From: Rikenellaceae bacterium
GTDB lineage: Bacteria > Bacteroidota > Bacteroidia > Bacteroidales > UBA932
Direction of reading: 5' to 3'
NCBI GenBank assembly: GCA_003513895.1
Contig: DOSU01000037.1
Coordinates: 1 to 9,707, forward strand
DNA: 9,707 nt
Shown: in pieces, positions 1-7,238 of the stretch
Layout: the number at the start of each line of letters is the position of its first letter
How positions within the stretch are numbered: the first letter of the stretch is position 1
The notes under the pieces: generated by a model
What the model was told of the DNA's origin: nothing
Databases searched by the model: none
The model's input: only the letters and a program-made list of their open reading frames with translations
Position numbers and translations under genes: made by a program

Positions 1-1268
1 TGTTTGTCGTCTACATTTACATACCAGAAATTGTTGTTCACGAGTGTGATTGTCTTTCCTTCAGAAGAGAGATATACATCGTCTATGTATCCTTTATATG
101 TGTATTTCTCTTTTTTGTTTATGTTCAGGTGTGAAATTGTAACATCGGACTTGTCCCTGTGTGCAAAAGCATATGTCCCGCTTTTGTTTAGTGTGACATC
201 ATCAATAAGACCGTATGAGCCGCCTGCTTTTTCTCCGTTTAGATTAATATACCAGCGGTTGTTTGTCTCAAATGCAAAAGCGTAATTGCTTTCGTCCAGT
301 ATGGTAACTCTTTTTGTATAGTTGTACGGGCCAAGAATTTTGCCGTTAATGTTTAGAAACTGACCTTTTTTTGCAAAAAACCGAAAAACATAAACACCTC
401 TGTAAAACAGACTCCTTAAGGGAATTTCAATATTGGTGTATGGCCCGGAGACATTGCCGTTTATTGAAATGAACCATTCATTTGCCGACTTATATTTATA
501 AGAAAGCATGTTTTTGACCGGATCTACAGACAGCAGAGCCAGAGAGTCATATGGGCCGAGAATGCTGCCGGCACTGTTTATGAACCATTTTTCTTTTTCA
601 AGAAAGGAGTAGTATTTGATTGTATTAAAGCTAAGGTGATCGCACTCTTCCATCTTGTGTGTACGGCCGTTGATATTTATAAAGTAGTTGCCGTCTTTAT
701 CGGAATATTCGTAATAATATGTACCGTCGTCAAGGATCTCTGCGGCCATATTTCTTTCGTTTGCAAATGGCCCGTACTTTTTGGCGTTTAGCATCACGAA
801 CCTGCTGCTTTGATTGGCAAGATATGAAAACGAGTAATTACCTCCGGGGCTCAGTTTTACTGACTTGGAGTCTATGGCAGGATAGGGGCCCAGTATTTTT
901 CCGTTGATGTTCACATACTTCTTGCCTTTTTGAGAGTACATAAAAGCAAACTTTCCTCCTCCCGAAAGAACAACAGGAGAAATGTCTTCAAAGCCTTTGC
1001 CATTTACATATTCATATGGTCCGAGCCTCTTTCCGCTAATATTAACATATGTCTTTCCTTTTTCCCAGGAGATCCATGCATAGTTGCCATCATTGTCGGA
1101 ACTTGTGAAAAATGCGTTTTTGATTATTTTGCCCTTAATATTTACACACCTTATACCATTTTCTATAAAGTCGTATGAGTATGACCAGTCTTTTGCAGAT
1201 GTGCTCTCCTGAGCCGAAACGGGAATGAAAAAAATGATAAAAAGAACGAGGGAGAGTATATTTTTCAT
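1..1268 (-). CDS. Exported tandem-repeat protein (partial, C-terminus off the left edge)
   Basis: An uninterrupted reading frame of 422 codons runs from an ATG at 1266-1268 off the left edge. Residues 1-19 form a type I signal peptide: MK, a hydrophobic core, then VSA before Q20. No lipobox cysteine is seen, so a periplasmic, surface or secreted protein is likely. From about residue 40 the chain is a degenerate tandem repeat of about 37 residues. Each unit has an aromatic strand such as YAFAF, a turn rich in K, D, N and G, and the core [WY][FY][VI]NINGK followed by [LI]GPY. The core asparagine, or its equivalent, falls at residues 43, 76, 120, 159, 198, 231, 268, 306, 342, 382 and 418. The pattern recalls WG-type or beta-propeller repeats, but I cannot assign a family or function. 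The gene lies 33 bp after nadA in the same direction and has no clear promoter of its own, so it may be cotranscribed with the nad genes. The gene call is firm; the function is unknown. Confidence 0.85.
   Translation of the reverse strand, partial: MKNILSLVLFIIFFIPVSAQESTSAKDWSYSYDFIENGIRCVNIKGKIIKNAFFTSSDNDGNYAWISWEKGKTYVNISGKRLGPYEYVNGKGFEDISPVVLSGGGKFAFMYSQKGKKYVNINGKILGPYPAIDSKSVKLSPGGNYSFSYLANQSSRFVMLNAKKYGPFANERNMAAEILDDGTYYYEYSDKDGNYFININGRTHKMEECDHLSFNTIKYYSFLEKEKWFINSAGSILGPYDSLALLSVDPVKNMLSYKYKSANEWFISINGNVSGPYTNIEIPLRSLFYRGVYVFRFFAKKGQFLNINGKILGPYNYTKRVTILDESNYAFAFETNNRWYINLNGEKAGGSYGLIDDVTLNKSGTYAFAHRDKSDVTISHLNINKKEKYTYKGYIDDVYLSSEGKTITLVNNNFWYVNVDDK
3..1145 (-). repeat. About 11 degenerate ~37-residue protein repeats
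   Basis: Residues 42-422 of the exported protein hold eleven copies of a unit whose best conserved part is N-I-N-G-K-x-L-G-P-Y. Spacing between successive core positions is 33, 44, 39, 39, 33, 37, 38, 36, 40 and 36 residues. The best copies are at residues 119-129, 229-240, 266-277 and 304-315. Copies at 158-168 and 380-391 are weak. At the DNA level the copies have diverged, so this is an old duplication series rather than a recent expansion. Confidence 0.75.
1212..1268 (-). other. Signal peptide of the repeat protein
   Basis: Residues 1-19 are a short basic start (MKN), a run of L, V, F and I, then P-V-S-A with predicted cleavage before Q20. This is a textbook signal peptidase I site (small residues at -3 and -1). 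The following residue is Q rather than C, so lipidation is not expected. Confidence 0.75.
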
Positions 1269-1301
1269 GAATAAAAATTGTCGGATTATTAATTAAAACA
1301 G

Positions 1302-2237
1302 TTATTTAACTTCGAGCATTTTCTTGATTGGAAACCATGCACGGTCACGAATTTCATCGGGAATCCGAATTTCGGGAGATTCGTTTTGCAAAGCAAGAAG
1401 TACTTTTTCAAGAGTGTTTTTCTTCATTTGTCCGCATATGGCATGGTTGCCTGCAGGAATGAACTCTTTGTGGGGATGTTCTTTTTGCATTTGATGGATA
1501 ATCTCTTTTTCCGTCATAATCACGAACTGTTTTTTTGTTGAGCTCTTTAAGTGTTTAAACATACCGGATGTAGAGTAGTAGTATGTTTGAGGAAGGGCTA
1601 GTATTTCAGGATCTCCGGAGCAATTGCTTTCCGGATGGATAAGAATATCTGCCTGCGGATATTTTTCAATCATTTCCAGAATTGATGCAGAATCAAACTG
1701 CTCGTGAACACAACAGTCGCCATTCCAGAGTTCCATATTTCTGCCGCTCTTTAGGTTTATGTATGCTCCAAGATTTTTATCCGGTACGAAAAAAATTTTC
1801 TTGCTGCGGGGAATACTCTCTACAACTTCAATTGCATTTGCCGATGTGCAACAAATGTCGGAGTGTGCCTTAACTTCTGCTGTTGTATTAATATATGACA
1901 CAACAACTCCTCCGGGATTCTGTTTCCTCCATTTGCAAATATCTTCTCCGGTTATACTTTCGGCAAGTGAACATCCTGCTCTGTTGTCGGGCACAATAAC
2001 TTTTTTGTCGGGAGAGATAATGGATGCTGTTTCGGCCATAAAATTCACACCGCAAAAGAGTATGATTTTAGCGTCTGTACGCCCGGCTTCCTGGGAAAGT
2101 CCAAGTGAATCTCCAAGAAAATCACTTATATCCTGAATCTCCGGCCGGCTGTAGTAGTGAGCAAGTATTACTGCGTTTTTTTCTTTTTTAAGACGCTTGA
2201 TTTCACTTACTATCTTTTCGATTGATACTTCTCCCAT
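1302..2237 (-). CDS. nadA: Quinolinate synthase NadA
   Basis: NadA condenses iminoaspartate, made by NadB, with dihydroxyacetone phosphate to form quinolinate in the cytoplasm, using an oxygen-sensitive [4Fe-4S] cluster. The product has 311 residues, normal for the family. The three expected cluster cysteines are visible: C62 in FCGVNFMAET, C175 in WNGDCCVH and C268 in AICGQMKKNT. Other family signatures are AHYY (26-29), GDSLGLS (42-48), YINTTAEVKA (115-124), HPES (201-204) and the STSGM stretch (222-226). It starts 2 bp after the nadC TAG stop, so translational coupling is likely. C176 sits directly next to the cluster cysteine C175, and the CC pair at 129-130 is not expected to bind the cluster. 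The identification rests on several independent motifs plus the operon context. Confidence 0.97.
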   Translation of the reverse strand: MGEVSIEKIVSEIKRLKKEKNAVILAHYYSRPEIQDISDFLGDSLGLSQEAGRTDAKIILFCGVNFMAETASIISPDKKVIVPDNRAGCSLAESITGEDICKWRKQNPGGVVVSYINTTAEVKAHSDICCTSANAIEVVESIPRSKKIFFVPDKNLGAYINLKSGRNMELWNGDCCVHEQFDSASILEMIEKYPQADILIHPESNCSGDPEILALPQTYYYSTSGMFKHLKSSTKKQFVIMTEKEIIHQMQKEHPHKEFIPAGNHAICGQMKKNTLEKVLLALQNESPEIRIPDEIRDRAWFPIKKMLEVK

Positions 2238-2239
2238 AA

Positions 2240-3082
2240 CTATTCAACCGGTACTATGTTCATACTAATGTCAAGGGCAGTAACAGAGTGGGTGAGTGCG
2301 CCAACACTTATGTAATCGACTCCTGTAAGTGCCACTTCTCTTAATCTGGAAAGATTCATGTTTCCCGAAGCTTCAGTTTTTGCCCTTCCATTTATGAGCA
2401 AAACGGCCTGAGCCATAAGGGTCGTACTCATGTTGTCCAGCATAATTATATCGGCACCTGAATCTATTGCCTGCTGTGTTTCATCAAGATTCGTCACCTC
2501 TACCTCAATATTTATTCCCGGTTTTATTGCTTTTCTTACCTGCATAACTGCATTTGGAATTCCTCCTGCCACTTTAATGTGGTTGTCCTTTATGAGAGCC
2601 ATGTCATACAGACCCATTCTGTGGTTTTTTCCGCCTCCGGCCTTTACTGCCATTTTGTCCAAAATCCTCATTCCGGGAGCTGTTTTGCGGGTATCAAGCA
2701 GATTTGTTCCGGTTCCTACAAGCTCTTTTACAAATAACGAAGCAGAAGTTGCTATTCCGGACATTCTCTGAAGAATATTAAGAGCTGTCCGTTCTGCTGT
2801 GAGCAGAGCACGGAAACTGCCTTCTATACGGACAATCTTTTCTCCCTTTTGAACCTTATCTCCCTCTTTTACAAAAGGTGTCCATAAAATGTTTTGATCA
2901 ATTTGCTCAAATACCTTTCGTGCAATTTCAATTCCGGAAATTACACCATCGGCTTTAGCAGTCATCTCTGCAACTGCCATCGAATTATCGGGCACAAGGG
3001 CGTTTGTTGTAATATCTCCCGATTCGACGTCCTCTTCTATAGCCAAAGCTATGATTTTGTCTATCAAATAATCTCTGTTCAT
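2240..3082 (-). CDS. nadC: Quinolinate phosphoribosyltransferase NadC (nicotinate-nucleotide pyrophosphorylase)
   Basis: NadC converts quinolinate and PRPP to nicotinate mononucleotide, CO2 and pyrophosphate, the third step of de novo NAD synthesis. The product has 280 residues, the usual size. Motifs in order are EED-x3-GDITT (16-26), LLTAERTALN (93-102) with E98 and R99, TRKTAPGMR (131-139), GGGKNHRMGLYDMALIKDNH (149-168) with H154, R155 and K165, IEVEV (192-196), IMLDN (213-217), EASG (237-240) and SVGALTHS (259-266). These cover the quinolinate and PRPP binding residues of type II phosphoribosyltransferases. The ATG overlaps the nadB stop as ATGA, and nadA follows after 2 bp. Nothing is missing or unusual. 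Confidence 0.97.
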   Translation of the reverse strand: MNRDYLIDKIIALAIEEDVESGDITTNALVPDNSMAVAEMTAKADGVISGIEIARKVFEQIDQNILWTPFVKEGDKVQKGEKIVRIEGSFRALLTAERTALNILQRMSGIATSASLFVKELVGTGTNLLDTRKTAPGMRILDKMAVKAGGGKNHRMGLYDMALIKDNHIKVAGGIPNAVMQVRKAIKPGINIEVEVTNLDETQQAIDSGADIIMLDNMSTTLMAQAVLLINGRAKTEASGNMNLSRLREVALTGVDYISVGALTHSVTALDISMNIVPVE

Positions 3083-4671
3083 AATGATTCTACACTATTT
3101 TCGTTCACAGGAATGGCTAAAATTTCCTCTCCCTTTTGCTGAACTATGTGATGTATAAATGATTTATCCTCTGCCGGATAGTCTTCTCTAAAATGTCCTC
3201 CGCGGCTCTCCCTGCGATTTATTGCCGAGCGGATTATGAGCTCTGCAACAATAATAAGGTTTTCGCCCATCCTGTCAAATATTTCGTTTGTACCACGGAC
3301 AAAACCAGCTCTCTCTTTCTCAAGTTTACAAAGCCCGTCGGAAAGAAGTTGTTCGTTTCTGATAATACCTGCATGAGCAGTCATTATATCGGAAACCCGG
3401 TTGCTCAGATTAGCAAATTCCGTCTGTCTTGAAGAGTCTCTGCTGTAGAGAGATGAATATCCGTCGTTGCAAGTCTTTTCTTTTGTTTTAGAAGTGGCTC
3501 TTGAGCACTCTTCCACAGCGCGGTATCCGAATACAAGGCACTCCAGAAGAGAGTTGGATGCAAGCCTGTTTGCTCCCATAATTCCCGTAGAAGCCAGTTC
3601 TCCGCATACATACAGGCCGGGGAGGTTAGTCTGCCCGTAGCTGTCGGTTTTCACGCCTCCCACCATGTAATGAGCAGCAGGGGCAACTGGGATTTTATCT
3701 GTCATTTTTATTCCGAGTTGCCTGCACTTTTCAAAAATATTTGGAAACCGTTCTTTTATTCTTTCCGGATTAAGATGGCTCAGAGAAAGATATACATATG
3801 GTTTTTCCTGAAGTAATATCTGCTTATAAATGGAGCGTGCAACAATGTCTCGCGGAGCAAGTTCGGCACTCTCGTGAATAGCCGTCATAAACCGCTCTCC
3901 CTTTTCATTCAGAAGATATGCTCCCTCTCCCCTAACAGCCTCGCTTATAAGATATGACTTGTCATTTTCCGTGTATATTGCGGTGGGGTGAAACTGAATA
4001 AACTCCATATCCTGTAAAAGACAACTTGCACGGTACGCAAGTGCTACTCCGTCTCCTGTTGTTGTACGAGGGTTTGTTGTGTTTCTGAAAATTGCAGAGG
4101 CTCCTCCAAGAGTTAGAATCGTGTGGCGTCCAAGAAAAACATCTTCATACTCCCCTTCAAGATCCCATGTCCTTACTCCGCAACATTTGCCGCCTGTGTT
4201 AAGAATCTCAATGGCAGAATGGTTCTCGAAAATGGAAATATTTGGATTTCCCGATACTTTTTCAATCATGAAATCGGTGATTTTCTTCCCGGTTACATCG
4301 CCTCCCGCGTGGAGAATTCTTCTCCTGTGGTGTCCGCCTTCAAGTCCAAGCGCAAGCTCTCCTTCAAACATGTCAAACTCCATTCCGTCTTCAATAAGCT
4401 CGCGGATTCTCTCAGGACCTTCGGTTACCAGTATATTCACTGCATCGTGGTCACAAAGCCCTCTGCCTGCAATAATTGTATCTTCAAAATGAAATTTTGG
4501 AGTATCCTCATCGTCGGTTACTGCAGCAATCCCTCCCTGGGCAAAATAGGAGTTACTCTCCCGTATGCCCGATTTAGTAACAAGAGCTACTTTTCCGTAG
4601 CGGGAAGCCCTGTGAGATGAGTATAAACCTGCAAGACCGCTGCCTACTATTATGAAGTCGAATTGGTGCAT
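3079..4671 (-). CDS. nadB: L-aspartate oxidase NadB
   Basis: NadB is the FAD flavoprotein that oxidises L-aspartate to iminoaspartate, the first step of de novo NAD synthesis. At 530 residues it is normal for the family. The N-terminal dinucleotide-binding motif is VGSGLAGL (9-16), followed by SNSYFAQGGIAAV (39-51), HAGGDVTG (121-128), TTNP-x4-TGDG (198-208), FIQFHPTA (224-231) with H228, and EAVRGEGAY (244-252). Also present are APRDIVARS (272-280), AAHYMVGG (332-339) with H334 and GANRLASNSLLE (366-377) with R369. The C-terminal helical part has RRESRGGHFREDYP (486-499). A close relative is the succinate dehydrogenase/fumarate reductase flavoprotein, but adjacency to nadC and nadA settles the call. 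The position before GANR is M365, where I remember His in well-studied NadB proteins. It is the first gene of the operon and starts about 11 bases after the proposed transcription start. Confidence 0.97.
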   Translation of the reverse strand: MHQFDFIIVGSGLAGLYSSHRASRYGKVALVTKSGIRESNSYFAQGGIAAVTDDEDTPKFHFEDTIIAGRGLCDHDAVNILVTEGPERIRELIEDGMEFDMFEGELALGLEGGHHRRRILHAGGDVTGKKITDFMIEKVSGNPNISIFENHSAIEILNTGGKCCGVRTWDLEGEYEDVFLGRHTILTLGGASAIFRNTTNPRTTTGDGVALAYRASCLLQDMEFIQFHPTAIYTENDKSYLISEAVRGEGAYLLNEKGERFMTAIHESAELAPRDIVARSIYKQILLQEKPYVYLSLSHLNPERIKERFPNIFEKCRQLGIKMTDKIPVAPAAHYMVGGVKTDSYGQTNLPGLYVCGELASTGIMGANRLASNSLLECLVFGYRAVEECSRATSKTKEKTCNDGYSSLYSRDSSRQTEFANLSNRVSDIMTAHAGIIRNEQLLSDGLCKLEKERAGFVRGTNEIFDRMGENLIIVAELIIRSAINRRESRGGHFREDYPAEDKSFIHHIVQQKGEEILAIPVNENSVESL

Positions 4672-4684
4672 TTTATTAAATAAA

Positions 4685-4709
4685 CGGCAAAAATACTCTT
4701 TTTATGCCG
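4685..4709. promoter_or_regulatory. Imperfect inverted repeat over the nad -7 box (candidate operator)
   Basis: The arms CGGCA (4685-4689) and TGCCG (4705-4709) are perfect inverted repeats. The inner AAAA and TTTT tracts extend them if one A is bulged. The element covers the -7 box proposed for nadBCA, so a bound protein would block that promoter. Because it lies almost wholly upstream of the expected transcript start, an RNA hairpin role is less likely. I do not recognise it as the site of any known NAD regulator, and none is encoded in the window. Confidence 0.35.
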
Positions 4710-4719
4710 ATCTTGTAAA
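4688..4719 (-). promoter_or_regulatory. Proposed promoter of nadBCA (Bacteroidetes type)
   Basis: Read on the minus strand, TATTTTTG (4695 down to 4688) matches the Bacteroides -7 consensus TAnnTTTG exactly. Twenty bases upstream, TTTA (4719-4716) is one base off the -33 TTTG element. Transcription would start around 4680-4683, leaving a leader of only about ten A/T-rich bases before the nadB ATG and no Shine-Dalgarno sequence, as is common in this phylum. The sequence match is direct; activity is inferred. Confidence 0.55.
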
Positions 4720-4731
4720 TCAAACTCGATT

Positions 4732-4763
4732 TTTGCTCTTTTCCGCTCAAATAGGTATCTTCG
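4732..4763 (+). promoter_or_regulatory. Proposed promoter of the glycosyltransferase operon (Bacteroidetes type)
   Basis: TTTG (4732-4735) and TATCTTCG (4756-4763) are separated by 20 bases. The first matches the Bacteroides -33 element exactly, and the second matches TAnnTTTG at five of its six defined positions. Transcription would start near 4768-4771, leaving a leader of about 25 bases. An A/G-rich stretch precedes the ATG at 4796 instead of a clear Shine-Dalgarno sequence. Confidence 0.5.
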
Positions 4764-4795
4764 TGGCATCATAGTTTAAGTAAAAAAGAGAAGAA

Positions 4796-6262
4796 ATGGC
4801 AAAATGTGTAAACTGCTTTATTCCTTATCAGGATAAAGCGCAGGTAACAGAGACAATTAACGGTTTAAGAGAGATTGAAATTGTAGGAAAGGTATTCCTC
4901 CTGTCTACAGACAAGAACGCGGAAAACAATCCGGGATGTGAGATTATTCAAATAGATTCTCTAAAATCGACAGAAACTGTAAAAAAAATCGCAGCAAAAT
5001 CGGATTCGGAGTACTCGCTTGTATATACAAAAGAATCTACACTTGTTTTGGGCATGTTTGCTCTTGAAAGAATGGTTGGGCTTGGAAGAGATACCGGCGC
5101 AGCTATGCTTTACGCCGACCATTATCAAATAGTCGACCAAAAGAGGAACATCAATCCGGTTGTTACATATCAGAAGGGAAGTTTAAGGGACGATTTTAAT
5201 TTCGGTTCTGTACTTCTTTATAAATCGGCGGCCTTAAAGGAGGCTGCTGCAAGAATGACTGTCGATTACAAGTTTGCAGGATTGTATGATTTAAGGCTCA
5301 AGGCCTCTCAACATGCATCTTTGGAACACATTAATGAATACATGTATACCGAAGTTGAGCATGATACACGCAAGTCGGGCGAAAAGATCTTCGATTATGT
5401 CGACCCAAAAAACAGGGCAGTTCAAATTGAAATGGAGGCAGCATGTACAGAGCATTTAAAAAACATTGGCGGTTTTCTGAAACCGGAATTCAGGCACATT
5501 GAGTTTAACGAAAATAATTTTGAATTTGAGGCATCGGTAATAATTCCGGTATACAACAGAATTAAAACGGTTAAGGATGCTGTTGCATCTGTCCTTAAAC
5601 AAAAAACAAACTTCAAGTTCAACCTCATTATTATCGACAATCATTCAAATGACGGAACTTTCGAAGCAATAGAGGAGTTTTCTGCAGACAAGCGTCTGAT
5701 TCATCTGGTACCGGAGAGAAACGATCTTGGTATTGGCGGATGCTGGAACGCTGGTGTTCATCATCCTAAATGCGGGAAATTTGCAGTACAGCTGGACAGC
5801 GACGATATTTACTCAGATGAAAATACACTTCAAAAGGTTGTGGATTCGTTCTATGAGCAAAATTGCGCAATGGTAGTGGGTACATATATGATGACCAACT
5901 TTAACATGGAGATGATTGCCCCCGGGATTATCGACCATAAGGAGTGGACTCCGGACAACGGACGCAACAATGCTCTTAGAATTAACGGACTTGGCGCTCC
6001 AAGGGCCTTTTATACTCCTGTACTTCGTGCCGTAAAAGTTCCAAATACAAGCTATGGCGAAGATTACGCACTGGGACTAAATATTTCAAGAGAGTATCAG
6101 ATAGGCCGGATATATGATGTTTTGTATCATTGCCGCCGCTGGGAAGGGAATTCCGATGCATCACTTGATATTGTAAAGATGAATGCACACAACACGTATA
6201 AAGACAGAATTCGTACCTGGGAACTTATGGCAAGAATTGAACTGAACAAAAAAAATAAATAA
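4796..6262 (+). CDS. Family 2 glycosyltransferase with tandem GT-A domains
   Basis: This is a 488-residue cytoplasmic protein with no signal peptide or membrane helix. The C-terminal half (about 245-488) is a canonical GT-A domain of family GT2: ASVIIPVYNR (246-255), LIIIDNHSNDGT (277-288), LGIGGCWNAG (311-320), and the metal/nucleotide-sugar DxD-type motif LDSDDIY (333-339). The likely catalytic-base region is GEDYALGL (421-428), followed by a basic Y-H-C-R-R-W segment (444-449). The N-terminal half (1 to about 235) looks like a second, degenerate GT-A fold: FIPYQD at the start, YADHYQI (106-112) where a DxD would sit, then a SVLLYK strand. It lacks the second acidic residue, so it may be inactive or regulatory. 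The enzyme would transfer a sugar from an activated nucleotide sugar; donor and acceptor cannot be read from the sequence. It is the first gene of a four-gene run, 2 bp before the next start. Confidence 0.85.
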   Translation: MAKCVNCFIPYQDKAQVTETINGLREIEIVGKVFLLSTDKNAENNPGCEIIQIDSLKSTETVKKIAAKSDSEYSLVYTKESTLVLGMFALERMVGLGRDTGAAMLYADHYQIVDQKRNINPVVTYQKGSLRDDFNFGSVLLYKSAALKEAAARMTVDYKFAGLYDLRLKASQHASLEHINEYMYTEVEHDTRKSGEKIFDYVDPKNRAVQIEMEAACTEHLKNIGGFLKPEFRHIEFNENNFEFEASVIIPVYNRIKTVKDAVASVLKQKTNFKFNLIIIDNHSNDGTFEAIEEFSADKRLIHLVPERNDLGIGGCWNAGVHHPKCGKFAVQLDSDDIYSDENTLQKVVDSFYEQNCAMVVGTYMMTNFNMEMIAPGIIDHKEWTPDNGRNNALRINGLGAPRAFYTPVLRAVKVPNTSYGEDYALGLNISREYQIGRIYDVLYHCRRWEGNSDASLDIVKMNAHNTYKDRIRTWELMARIELNKKNK

Positions 6263-6264
6263 TC

Positions 6265-7233
6265 GTGCCTGAACCGATCTTAAACAGAGAAAATCTCGTC
6301 TCCCTTTTTGACGAACAGCTTGCTTCATGGGAGCAGGCCGGAAATAATTATAAAGCTCTTGAGAGGGTAATAACCAGAGGGGTCGACATCGACGGTTTTC
6401 CCTTTAAAGTTCAGTTTAACCCGGCAAGAATTGTCTCTTCGGCAGCAAAAGTTGATACTAAATCAATCCAGGAGAGAAAATGTTTCCTGTGCAGCGAGAA
6501 CAGGCCTGCTGTGCAAAAGGGACTTGAGTATATTCACAACGGCGACCGTACCGATGTTTACACAGTTCTGGTAAATCCATTCCCGATTTTTCCCAAACAC
6601 CTTACTATTCCGTTACTGGCACACAAAGATCAGGCAATCCGGGGTCGTTTCGACGCAATGGCCGATCTGGCTTCTCTTTTAACTGAGTATACTCTTTTCT
6701 ATAACGGGCCAAAATGCGGTGCTTCTGCTCCCGACCATTTCCATTTTCAGGCGGGCAACAGAGGATTTCTTCCTCTTGAAGATTGTATGGATAAACTTCA
6801 GAAAAAAGAGGTAACTCATTACGGAAACAGCATAGTTTATCAGGTTCTTTCGGCAATAAACGGATTGATTATCGTTAAATCGTCCTCAAGAAAGGAGTTG
6901 ATAGATATTTTTTATAAAATATATTCTCTTCTTGAAGTAAAAGAGGGAGAGACCGAGCCGATGTTAAATATTCTTTGCTGGTTCGAAAAAGGAATCTGGA
7001 CTACATCCCTGTTTATCCGGTCTAAACACAGGCCTTCGCACTATTTTGCGGAGGGAGACGGTAATATTCTCATCAGCCCTGCAGCAGTAGATTTGGGAGG
7101 CGTTTTTATCACTCCGCTGGAAAAGGATTTTGAAAAAATATCTGCAAAAGACATAAAAAATATATTGAACGAGGTTTGTATCTCTTTTGATGAACTGGAA
7201 GTTTTGTGCAGTAAAATAAAACTTAAACTTTAG
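6265..7233 (+). CDS. DUF4922-like protein of the GalT/HIT nucleotide-phosphorylase superfamily
   Basis: This is a 322-residue soluble protein with a GTG start two bases after the glycosyltransferase stop. No ATG lies near enough to be an alternative, and the close spacing suggests coupled translation. Residues diagnostic of the galactose-1-phosphate uridylyltransferase / diadenosine phosphorylase fold are visible: CFLC (73-76), NPFPIFPKHLTI (104-115) and PDHFHFQAG (156-164). The last holds HxHxQ with H158, H160 and Q162. By analogy with GalT, C73, C76, H112 and H158 could bind zinc and H160 could be the nucleophile that forms a nucleotidyl-histidine intermediate. I recall this family as DUF4922, without an assigned reaction. 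It could be a nucleotide-sugar phosphorylase or a nucleotidyltransferase; the substrate is unknown. The family name is from memory, the motifs are seen directly, and the activity is inferred. Confidence 0.8.
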   Translation: MPEPILNRENLVSLFDEQLASWEQAGNNYKALERVITRGVDIDGFPFKVQFNPARIVSSAAKVDTKSIQERKCFLCSENRPAVQKGLEYIHNGDRTDVYTVLVNPFPIFPKHLTIPLLAHKDQAIRGRFDAMADLASLLTEYTLFYNGPKCGASAPDHFHFQAGNRGFLPLEDCMDKLQKKEVTHYGNSIVYQVLSAINGLIIVKSSSRKELIDIFYKIYSLLEVKEGETEPMLNILCWFEKGIWTTSLFIRSKHRPSHYFAEGDGNILISPAAVDLGGVFITPLEKDFEKISAKDIKNILNEVCISFDELEVLCSKIKLKL

Positions 7234-7238
7234 CATTT

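Noticed and set aside
1269..1301. Possible terminator or separate promoter between nadA and the repeat protein gene
   Set aside because: The 33 bases are A/T-rich with no GC stem and no TAnnTTTG match on the minus strand, so neither is supported.
1759..2136. Plus-strand open frame of 125 codons inside nadA
   Set aside because: It is antisense to the NadA active-site region. The minus-strand product is unmistakable.
4123..4620. Plus-strand open frame of 165 codons opposite nadB
   Set aside because: It lies wholly antisense to well-conserved nadB sequence, has no recognisable motif, and overlaps another such frame (4079-4492). It is a shadow of nadB codon usage.
4685..4709. Intrinsic terminator or riboswitch hairpin upstream of nadB
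   Set aside because: The inverted repeat lies at or upstream of the expected transcription start for nadB, and its stem is only five strong pairs. The leader is too short for a riboswitch.
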